Below are positions 38,379 through 46,222 of a stretch of DNA of 64,000 nucleotides, piece by piece. Origin of the DNA: an uncultured Verrucomicrobiota bacterium. Its GTDB lineage: Bacteria > Verrucomicrobiota > Verrucomicrobiae > Verrucomicrobiales > DEV007. The position numbers were made by a program, and so were the translations under genes. Where the stretch lies: positions 17,247 through 81,246 of the forward strand of contig CACJBM010000004.1 in the NCBI GenBank assembly GCA_902591645.1, given 5' to 3'. The notes beneath the pieces were generated by a model, which did no database searches, was not told the origin of the DNA, and saw only the letters and a program-made list of their open reading frames with translations. Within the stretch, counting starts at the first letter, position 1, and every line of letters starts with the position of its first letter.

Positions 38379-39866
38379 TTAATCTGCTACCCAACGAGCT
38401 GCATTTTGTAGAAGTTTGTATAATTTCGAATCCGATTCAGGGTGTGGACTAATACAGAGGACCCGGCCCTCACCGAATTCACCTGCAATGATGGCAGGTG
38501 AATTAACCATGGTCCCTTGTTGAGGTTTATATTTCGAAACTTCACTGCGGAAAGTGGCCAGACTTTGGAATGGATCCAGACCATCCTTTTCTATGAAGGA
38601 CATGATTGGGCCATTATGATAGCGAACTTCAAATGGTCCTTTAATTCTGCCAAGGATTGCTTTTCCTTCTTCGGTCAGTTCCATCTTCACTGGAGCGGAA
38701 GGGCCCCTGTACCACATGCTCTTTGGTCCTATTTCGGGTAAATTGATGGTTTTGCAGAATGTCTTGTGGTTACTGATGCCTAGTGACCACTCATAGTTAG
38801 AAGCAGCTAAATAGGCGCCAGCACAAATACCAATATAACCACCACCACCTTCGATAAATTTTTTAACAAGTTGACGCCCATCTGATCCGAGAGCAGCAGC
38901 CTGTTTACTGCCACTTCCACCAGGAAAGATGACCAGATCAAATTGACTCAAAGTGTTGGTACGAATGTCAACTGCTCCTACGCGTCTTAGATGTGTCTTG
39001 GTCTCTGCAAAGACCTTGTCCAGACTATTGGGACCGGTTCCGCCTACTCCTCCCGCGTCGTAAACTGCGATCTTTAATTCTTTAGATTTTTTAGGAACGA
39101 GGACATGGACAGAATTTTTTTCAACCATTCCGAGGTGACTTAGTAGAACATGGACCATTAACCGGTGCTGCCGTGTTCTTGTGGATATGGGTTGGTTTTT
39201 TTTAGTAGTTTCCAAGATCATGGAGTTCGCATCGATACGCTCATGAGCTGCCCGAGCAACGCTGCCGTCGACCGGATATCGTAGGCGGACGAACTTTTTC
39301 TTGGGATCAGTTATCGTTGCATTGACTGCTTTTAGCATTTTAGGCACCACCTCATTGGCTAAATTTCCTTTGGTGTCGATAATAGAAGTGCCGACCGAAT
39401 CTGAATTGAGCTGATGAAAATCGTATCCTTCGTGCAAATCAATGAACCAGTCAGGTTTGATGTTTTTAAGATATTTCCATAGAGCGGATGCGGGTAGATC
39501 TTTGGCGTCCGGTCCTTCCTTGGTCTTGGGAAAATTACGATTCAGATCACGTAGTTTTTTCGGCTTGCCGGGTAAATATCGTGTGTCGGCCCTTAGGCCG
39601 GGCAAGTTTACTTTTGGAACAATGATCAACTGACCTTTTTTGATTGGCCAGTGACGGATCTGTTCAGCTGCTCGTGCTCCGGCCGGTTCATTTCCGTGTA
39701 TGCCCCCAGTGATGAATACGATTGGTCCTTCAATCCCGCTATCTCTTTGGTAAAAGGGGGTTTCCCATTTAGTGTCCTCTGCAAGGATTCCTGTTGAGAA
39801 TTTCTCTGCACCTAGGGAATTGAGCCCTATTCCCAAGAATAACAGGAATGGAATAGCACGTATCAT
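38379..39866 (-). CDS. Exported M14/AspA-like carboxypeptidase fused to a BPL_N amidotransferase-like domain
   Basis: A 495-residue protein with a signal peptide (FLLFLGIGLNSLGA). The N-terminal half is a succinylglutamate desuccinylase/aspartoacylase-type M14 domain, with zinc ligands HGNEPAG (HxxE) and a catalytic region with RDLNRNFP and DWFIDLHEG. The C-terminal half (from about residue 265) is a class I glutamine-amidotransferase-like BPL_N domain: IAVYDAGG, LVIFPGGSGSKQ, GGGYIGICAGAYLAA, ending ISPHPE. The Cys in GICAGA could be a nucleophile. The substrate is unknown; amide or peptide hydrolysis is inferred. It is divergent from the selenoprotein operon. Confidence 0.82.
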   Translation of the reverse strand: MIRAIPFLLFLGIGLNSLGAEKFSTGILAEDTKWETPFYQRDSGIEGPIVFITGGIHGNEPAGARAAEQIRHWPIKKGQLIIVPKVNLPGLRADTRYLPGKPKKLRDLNRNFPKTKEGPDAKDLPASALWKYLKNIKPDWFIDLHEGYDFHQLNSDSVGTSIIDTKGNLANEVVPKMLKAVNATITDPKKKFVRLRYPVDGSVARAAHERIDANSMILETTKKNQPISTRTRQHRLMVHVLLSHLGMVEKNSVHVLVPKKSKELKIAVYDAGGVGGTGPNSLDKVFAETKTHLRRVGAVDIRTNTLSQFDLVIFPGGSGSKQAAALGSDGRQLVKKFIEGGGGYIGICAGAYLAASNYEWSLGISNHKTFCKTINLPEIGPKSMWYRGPSAPVKMELTEEGKAILGRIKGPFEVRYHNGPIMSFIEKDGLDPFQSLATFRSEVSKYKPQQGTMVNSPAIIAGEFGEGRVLCISPHPESDSKLYKLLQNAARWVAD

Positions 39867-39910
39867 TAAAAAATTAATCAGTAAAATATCTGGTCAATCT
39901 AACATAAAAA

Positions 39911-40939
39911 ATGCCTAATAAGCATATGAAAAGAATCTATTATGCCTTGTTTCTGATAGTGTTCGCTATAGCTGACTTGGAAGCTCAGCGACAGCAGTCT
40001 GAAGAGGGTCAGAGCCGAAGCAGTAGATTTGGCCGTCAGATGGATACTGACGGGGACGGTAAGATCTCCCGCAAAGAATTTCCTGGGCCCAAGGAGACCT
40101 TTGATCAATTTGATAAAGACAAAGATAATTTCCTATCCAATGACGAACGCAATGCGATGCGTCAGAGTCGAGGCCGCAATGGTTCAGGTGGGCGTGGTAA
40201 TCAGGGTGGAGGATTTCGAAGACCCAATCAGGGAGGAGGCCCCGACTTTGCTGAACAATTATTCAAGGCCATTGATGATGATAAAAATAAGACAATATCT
40301 TCCAAAGAATGGAAGAGCTACTTTGATAAAATTATGAGTGAAGCAGACAAGGACAAAGATGAAACAATCAGTGACAAGGAATGGCAGGCATGGATACAAA
40401 GAAGGCAATCAATTTCAAGACTAGATGGCCGCGGGAACGGTCCCAATGTAGGTGATCCTGCGCCAGAGGTTAGTGCACAGTTCATGAATAAAAAAGACAG
40501 CCTCGAATTCAACAATATTACGCGGCTTTCAGTTATTATCTTTGGCTCATATACTTGAGGCCCCTTCTCTAGGGATGCCGGGAGCCTCCAAAAAGTGTAC
40601 GAAACCTATGGCAAGGAAGCAGACTTCTATTGGGTCTATATTCGTGAAGCTCATCCATTGGGTTCTTCTCGTCCTTCGCCATTGAAAATTGAGCAACCTA
40701 AGACATTTTCTGAGCGTGAAGAGATTGCGCAATCCTGTCAGGCCGGACTGAATCTTTCGGTTCCATTATTAGTGGACGATATTAAAGATACTGTTTCACG
40801 TGCCTTCGATGCCATGCCTGACCGTATGTATATCATAGGCAAAGATGGTCGAATTGCTTACAAGGGCGGTATAGGGCCCCGTGAATTTGATGTTTCAGAG
40901 ATGCAGGAAGAGCTCAAAAAGCTTATCGGGGAAAAATGA
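39911..40939 (+). CDS. Secreted EF-hand iodothyronine-deiodinase-like selenoprotein (Sec216)
   Basis: A 342-residue protein if TGA 40556-40558 is read as selenocysteine; the frame continues unbroken to TGA 40937-40939. It has a signal peptide (IYYALFLIVFAIADLEA), then four EF-hand loops: DTDGDGKISRKE (45-56), DKDKDNFLSNDE (68-79), one near 122-133 and DKDKDETISDKE (146-157). From about 181 follows a thioredoxin-like domain with FGSYTUGPF, the deiodinase active site, then YIREAHP (deiodinase EAH) and MYIIGKDGRIAYKG. Deiodinases remove iodine from iodinated phenols reductively; bacterial members are uncharacterised. ATG 39926 is an alternative start. It overlaps the next sulfatase by four bases, so the two are translationally coupled. 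Confidence 0.9.
40557..40588 (+). promoter_or_regulatory. Candidate bacterial SECIS element of the deiodinase-like gene
   Basis: Starting within the UGA, GAGGC (40557-40561) can pair with GCCTC (40584-40588), enclosing a GC-rich stretch with a GGG near the top (40572-40574). An inner pairing CTCT/GGAG is possible but shares one base with the outer stem. Bacterial Sec genes carry such a stem-loop directly after the UGA. The position fits; the folding has not been computed. Confidence 0.5.
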
Positions 40940-42252
40940 AAACCTTTGTTTTTCATATAGTTTTTTATGCCTTTCTTTTAGCCCCGACCTCTTATGCCAA
41001 TGACCGGCTCAACGTGATTCTCATAATGGCTGATGATTCGGCTGCGGATAATTATGGGTGCTACGGGAGTAAGTTTTTTTCTACACCACGGCTCGATGCT
41101 TTAGCTCGGACCGGTGCCAAGTTCAATCATTGCTACTCCGAGCCAGTGTGCACTTCGAGTCGGGTCAAGATAATGACCGGTCGTGATGGTATACGGAATT
41201 ATGTTCAATTTGGGACCTTGGACAAGGACGAGGTCACTTTCGGAAACATGATGAAGGACTCTAATTATGAGACAGCTATTGCCGGTAAATGGCAGCTTCA
41301 CGGAGGATCTCGTGGAACTCTAGCTCCGGCCTGTGGTTTTGATAATTACTGTTTATGGAATTATCCGGGCACTTCGCGTTCTAGGTTCTGGAACCCTAGT
41401 CTTATGCGTGATGGGAAACTCATGGAAACAACTGAAAAAGATTATGGTCCTGACATTCTTACGGATTACCTGATTGAGTTCATTGGTAAGAACAGATCCA
41501 AGCCTTTCTTTGCTTATTATCCAATGCTGCTTGTCCATTCTCCCTTTTTGAAGACTCCCGATAGTAAGCTTGACGCTAATAGACTAATTTCTAAGAGCCT
41601 CACGAACTTTCGTGATATGACAGCGTACGCTGATAAGTGTGTGGGGAGAATTGTTGATGCACTTGATGAGTATGGGTTACGTGAGAAGACCGTGATTATT
41701 TATACTACTGATAACGGTACTGGCCGTTCACTGACTTATCCTTATGGTAAAGAAAAGCGAACAGGAGAAAAAGCTTATGCGACTGATGGGGGAACCCACG
41801 CGCCCTTGATCGTCAATTGCCCAGGCACTGTTCCTGCCGGGACCGTTAGTGATGATCTAGTGGATTTTTCAGATGTGCTTCCTACGATCGCCGATATTAC
41901 TGGCGCCAAATTACCGGAAGTGAAACTGGATGGTCGCAGTTTTTGGCCCCAGTGCCTAGGAACAAAAGGCAATCCCCGTGATTTTATTTTTCAATACTAC
42001 TACCCTAAATATAAGCCGGCCGCGGCCAAGCATGGTCAGGGAGTTAATGACCAGGAAATTATATGGGCTCAGAACCAGCGTCATAAGCTTTACCGTGACG
42101 GAACTCTGTATGCTGTAATTGACCGTTACGAAAAGGCTCCACTCAGTCCTGGAGTCAGTACCCAAGCTGACAAGGACCGTGATCTTCTTCAAAAAGGGCT
42201 GGATTCAATGCCATTGAAGGCTGCTAAACTGAGTTTAGAGAAGAAGAAATAG
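40936..42252 (+). CDS. Secreted sulfatase coupled to the deiodinase-like selenoprotein
   Basis: A 438-residue type I sulfatase with a signal peptide. LIMADDSAADNYGCYG holds the Asp pair, the formylglycine site is C72-T-S-S-R followed by VKIMTG, IAGKWQLHGG is the Lys region and YTTDNGTGR the second metal motif. The middle CxPxR residue is Ser. Its ATG overlaps the upstream TGA (ATGA), so translation is coupled to the selenoprotein. Related sulfatases at 20348 and 48615 share the same GKWQ style. The substrate is unknown. Confidence 0.9.
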   Translation: MKTFVFHIVFYAFLLAPTSYANDRLNVILIMADDSAADNYGCYGSKFFSTPRLDALARTGAKFNHCYSEPVCTSSRVKIMTGRDGIRNYVQFGTLDKDEVTFGNMMKDSNYETAIAGKWQLHGGSRGTLAPACGFDNYCLWNYPGTSRSRFWNPSLMRDGKLMETTEKDYGPDILTDYLIEFIGKNRSKPFFAYYPMLLVHSPFLKTPDSKLDANRLISKSLTNFRDMTAYADKCVGRIVDALDEYGLREKTVIIYTTDNGTGRSLTYPYGKEKRTGEKAYATDGGTHAPLIVNCPGTVPAGTVSDDLVDFSDVLPTIADITGAKLPEVKLDGRSFWPQCLGTKGNPRDFIFQYYYPKYKPAAAKHGQGVNDQEIIWAQNQRHKLYRDGTLYAVIDRYEKAPLSPGVSTQADKDRDLLQKGLDSMPLKAAKLSLEKKK

Positions 42253-42302
42253 ATTTTGAGCCAATTAACTTTCTTTCCGGAATATATTTATAGAACCGGC
42301 CA

Positions 42303-44945
42303 ATGATTAGAATAAATACAAGGGTCCTTAATATTACCATATGTATAATTCATTTTATATTGGTTCCGTTTTCAATTGCCGAGCCTAAGCCGAACATTGT
42401 GTTTGTCCTGACTGATGATCTTGGTTGGGCAGAACTTGGTTGTTATGGCAATAAATTCAATGAGACTCCGAACCTTGATCGAATGGCACATGAAGGCATG
42501 CGATTTACTCAGGCCTATGCTGCGGCTCCGGTCTGCTCTCCATATCGTGCGGCATTATTAACTGGGTTGCATCCAGCCAGATTGGGGATCATGGATTATC
42601 TCAGACCCAATTCCGCAAACCGTCTTCCGTCCGACTTAGTTACTTTGCCGGAAACGCTCCAAGCAAATGGCTATTCGACTGGGATGATTGGAAAGTGGCA
42701 CCTTTCCGGGTACAGTTATCATGAGGCGGAATTTGAAACTCGCCCAACGGATCATGGCTTTGACTGGAACTTTGGATCAGAGCTTAAAGGGGTCGGAAAT
42801 GGTGCCAATACTTGGCCTTACATCTTTCGTACCCAACCGATCCGATGGATTGATATCGAGAAGAATCGTCTCGGTGAAAAAGAGAATCTTACGGACCGAT
42901 TAAACTTTGAGGCTGTTGATTTTATTAGACGTAACAAAGAAAGACCTTTTTTCCTCTATCTTTCGCACTATGCCCCGCATTCTATTCTCAATGGTAGGCC
43001 CGATCTTGTGGAAAAGTATCGCAAAAAACATCCTCCTGGAAAATCAGGCCGTAAGAATTGCTATATTTGTGAGGATGCTGGTCTCGGTAAAGGTGATCCT
43101 GGTAATCATTGGGCCATGGATCATAATCCCCACCTCGCAGCAATGCTTGAGGGCATTGATGATGGGATCGGTAAGATTCGGGCTGAACTTGCCGCGCAAA
43201 AACTTTTAGAGAATACCATATTCATTTTTTCCAGTGACAATGGAGGTGAGTCCAGTGTCTGTTCAAATGCTCCGCTCCGTGGCGGGAAAAGTCAGCTCTA
43301 TGAGGGAGGGATCCGAGTGCCGCTCATCATCCAATGGCCGGACAATGTTCCGGCCGGAACCGTGAACGAGGTGCCGACCATTAATACGGATTTTTATCCG
43401 ACCTTATTGAATGCTGCGAACATCAAATTGACAGGCGAGGTGGACGGGTCATCAGCACTTACTAACTGGAAAAATCCGAAAGCTTCTAGAGAACAGCCCC
43501 TTTATTGGCATTATCCGCTCGATCGCTCACATTTTCTTGGTGGGTTCAGTGGTGGTGCTGTGCGTGATGGTGAGTGGAAACTTATCGAGAAGTTTGATGC
43601 AGGTTCTACTGAACTCTATTCTCTAGTTAATGATCCTTCTGAGGAAAAAGATATCTCTAATCAAAATCCTGACAAGGTCATTGAGCTTAAGAAGAAGCTA
43701 TCTGAATGGCGTGATCGAGTCTCTGCTCGAATCCCATCTGCGCCATTATTAACTGATCCCCGGAAGCTTTATTTTGCTGAGCATTTTTCCGGCCCTGCCA
43801 GTGAAAGGCTCTGGTATAATGGAGACTGGTCAGCAGAGAATGGTGTTCTTCAACGTATTAATACCGGCACTGAAAATACCCGGATATTCCTTCGTGACGC
43901 TGTCTATGATGATGTTCTGATCCGGTTTGATTTTCAGTTCCAAGATTCGAAAGATATTCGCTTAGTTACTGGAAGTGATGGTCACTACAATTCTGTTGTT
44001 CATTTGCGCCGTGACCATTTCTATATTCAGACTGCAAAAGACAGTTCAGGACCTTATTTTTCTTATCGTCACAGCGAGTGTTCTTATAATTTTGATTCGG
44101 ACCGTTGGTATACCATGACTGTAGAGTTTATCGATGACCATTTAGTGGCGCACCTTGATCGCGATCATGTAGCTTATGCTAATCATCCGATCATTAATAA
44201 GGAGCGTACCTACTTTGCTTTTCAGGTCGATGATAAGCCCGCAGCCTTTGATAATATTCAAATCCTTCAAGCCAGGAAATCCCCAAAATTTGAGTCCAAT
44301 CATGAACATTTAAAGTCGACCATAAATAAGCACCCTTTCAAGAAGCCATTAAAGCAAGAATATGAGATACGGAAAACTAATGCTCATGAGTGGTTCTATC
44401 AACGCCAAGAAGAGTACCGCTCCTTAGTAAAGACAGTTGAAGAATTAGATCAGAATAGAAAAGAACGTTTCCCCTCAGCTTTCAGATCACATAAGGAGAT
44501 AAAGAAGAAGGCACTTGCGTTACGTAAGGAGTTGAACAAGGAGGATCCTAAATACAAAGAACTCTTACACGCAACGCATCGAGCAAAACGTGCCATTGAA
44601 GCTTATCTTATTGAACAAAATCCAGAAGTCTCTGATTATCCTAATAGCCGGCGCAAAGCGGCAATAGAGAAACTGCGTAGCAAACATTTAGACTCAATAG
44701 GCTATAAGAAATTAATCCTTGCCCTTGAGTTTGCTCAGAAGAAACTTGAGAAGGCTTATCCGCGGGCCTTTATTTCCGATGAAGAAATCAAAGAGTCCCG
44801 CAAGGCTGAGCATAATAGCGTTAAGGGAGATCCATTATATAAAGAACTACAAAAGGCTCGGTCCGATGCTTATAGGGCTCAGGAAAATTATCTATTTACC
44901 AATGATCAAAAGCTGACCGAGTTGAAAGAACTCTTGAACAAGTAA
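42303..44945 (+). CDS. Secreted multidomain sulfatase with jelly-roll and coiled-coil extension
   Basis: An 880-residue protein. After a signal peptide, the sulfatase core has VLTDDLGWAELGCYGN, formylglycine site C78-S-P-Y-R then AALLTG, GKWHLSGY and SSDNGGE. From about residue 485 a concanavalin-like beta domain similar to DUF1080 follows (WYNGDWSAENGVLQR, DVLIRFDFQF, HLDRDHVAY, DNIQILQAR). The last roughly 200 residues are highly charged, helical and probably coiled coil, ending with no known domain. The gene lies 50 bases after the previous sulfatase and overlaps the DUF1552 gene by one base (TAATG). Confidence 0.88.
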   Translation: MIRINTRVLNITICIIHFILVPFSIAEPKPNIVFVLTDDLGWAELGCYGNKFNETPNLDRMAHEGMRFTQAYAAAPVCSPYRAALLTGLHPARLGIMDYLRPNSANRLPSDLVTLPETLQANGYSTGMIGKWHLSGYSYHEAEFETRPTDHGFDWNFGSELKGVGNGANTWPYIFRTQPIRWIDIEKNRLGEKENLTDRLNFEAVDFIRRNKERPFFLYLSHYAPHSILNGRPDLVEKYRKKHPPGKSGRKNCYICEDAGLGKGDPGNHWAMDHNPHLAAMLEGIDDGIGKIRAELAAQKLLENTIFIFSSDNGGESSVCSNAPLRGGKSQLYEGGIRVPLIIQWPDNVPAGTVNEVPTINTDFYPTLLNAANIKLTGEVDGSSALTNWKNPKASREQPLYWHYPLDRSHFLGGFSGGAVRDGEWKLIEKFDAGSTELYSLVNDPSEEKDISNQNPDKVIELKKKLSEWRDRVSARIPSAPLLTDPRKLYFAEHFSGPASERLWYNGDWSAENGVLQRINTGTENTRIFLRDAVYDDVLIRFDFQFQDSKDIRLVTGSDGHYNSVVHLRRDHFYIQTAKDSSGPYFSYRHSECSYNFDSDRWYTMTVEFIDDHLVAHLDRDHVAYANHPIINKERTYFAFQVDDKPAAFDNIQILQARKSPKFESNHEHLKSTINKHPFKKPLKQEYEIRKTNAHEWFYQRQEEYRSLVKTVEELDQNRKERFPSAFRSHKEIKKKALALRKELNKEDPKYKELLHATHRAKRAIEAYLIEQNPEVSDYPNSRRKAAIEKLRSKHLDSIGYKKLILALEFAQKKLEKAYPRAFISDEEIKESRKAEHNSVKGDPLYKELQKARSDAYRAQENYLFTNDQKLTELKELLNK

Positions 44946-46222
44946 TGAAAGCACTTCCCAATTTTTCATCACGCCGAGCCTTTTTGCGTGCTGGAAGCGT
45001 TTGTTTGGCCTTGCCTGCTTTCGAATCATTATATGGAGCAGATGAGAGCCGACCAAAGGCGAAGAGGTTTTTATGTGTGGCTCCTACTTATGGAATGAAT
45101 CCAGGAGGATTTTTCCCTCAGCAGACCGGAGCAGATTATGTTATGCCGCGGCTGCTAAAGCCGCTGGAACGGCACCGGAAGGACTTTACCATTTTTTCCA
45201 ATCTGGATCATCCGGAAGTTGGTGGAGGTCATGGTTGTTCTAATACGCTACTCAATGGAATGGAATTGAAGGATACGAAGGATCAGCCGCAACGATTACA
45301 TTCGCTTGATCAGTTCCTAGCTGAAAAGATTGGACAACATACAAGATTTCCATCGTTGCGTCTCGGTTCGGGAGGTGTTTCCTGGTCTCGTTCTGGGGTA
45401 ATTTTACCTAGTGAAGGGAATCCTTCTCGTGTCTTTGCTAGGATGTTTCTAAATGAGAACTCAAAAACCAAGGCAAGGAGCCGTGAACTGCTCCGGGAAG
45501 ATGCCAGTATTCTAGATGTGGTGCGTAAAGATGCTCGTCGTCTTAATGCGCGACTAGCTAAGACTGATCAAGATAAGCTGGATGAATATTTGACATCTGT
45601 GCGAGAAGTTGAGCGAAAGTTGCAACGGCGCAATGAATGGATTGATGTGCCCAAGCCCAAGGTAAGTGACGAGGTGATTAAGGGAAACGATGATGTGGTA
45701 GTGGATCTTAATTATCCTTACAACACTCCGATCATGTATGACTTGATCATTTTGGCGCTGCAGACTAACACAACTAATGTCATCACTTTTGGACACCCTG
45801 GTGGTAATCGACTCTTCCCGTTTGATGGAATTGAATTAGGTTATCATTCTCTTACGCATCATGGTAAGCGGCCTGATCTGCTCAAGCAATTGACGATCAT
45901 AGAGCTTTATTATGCGCAGCAGTTTGCACGTTTTCTGGACCGGATCAAAGTGGCTCAAGATGAAGGAGGTCGACCGCTCCTCGATTCGACGGTAGTGATG
46001 TTTGGAAGTGGAATGGGTAATGCCAGTTCGCATTCCAGTCGCAACTTACCTATCATGATTGCTGGGGGTGGATTTAAGACGGGGCAGCATTACCGGTTCG
46101 AAAGACATGGTCGAGATGGTCGGCCGCTCTGTGATCTCTATGTCTCCATGCTTCAGCAGCTGGGAGTGGAATCTGACCATTTTTCCACGAGCAAAGGCAA
46201 TCTCAATGAGTTGCTGACATGA
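44945..46222 (+). CDS. DUF1552 family exported protein (pair 4)
   Basis: A 425-residue protein with a Tat-like leader (SRRAFLRAGSVCLALPAF). It is the main DUF1552 subtype, with RFLCVAPTYGMNPGGFFP, SNLDHPEVGGGHGCSNTLLNG, DEYLTSVREVERKL, GYHSLTHHGKR and FGSGMGNASSHSSRNLPIMIAGG. It resembles the pair 3 protein closely in layout but is AT-rich. Its TGA overlaps the ATG of its cytochrome partner (46219), giving translational coupling. The surrounding operon of sulfatases suggests a role in polysaccharide use, which is inference. Confidence 0.9.
   Translation: MKALPNFSSRRAFLRAGSVCLALPAFESLYGADESRPKAKRFLCVAPTYGMNPGGFFPQQTGADYVMPRLLKPLERHRKDFTIFSNLDHPEVGGGHGCSNTLLNGMELKDTKDQPQRLHSLDQFLAEKIGQHTRFPSLRLGSGGVSWSRSGVILPSEGNPSRVFARMFLNENSKTKARSRELLREDASILDVVRKDARRLNARLAKTDQDKLDEYLTSVREVERKLQRRNEWIDVPKPKVSDEVIKGNDDVVVDLNYPYNTPIMYDLIILALQTNTTNVITFGHPGGNRLFPFDGIELGYHSLTHHGKRPDLLKQLTIIELYYAQQFARFLDRIKVAQDEGGRPLLDSTVVMFGSGMGNASSHSSRNLPIMIAGGGFKTGQHYRFERHGRDGRPLCDLYVSMLQQLGVESDHFSTSKGNLNELLT

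Noticed and set aside
40556..40558. Stop codon splitting the EF-hand and deiodinase parts, possibly a pseudogene or sequencing error
   Set aside because: The frame continues intact for 127 codons, the TGA lies exactly at the deiodinase catalytic position, and a Sec-using selD is in the same window.
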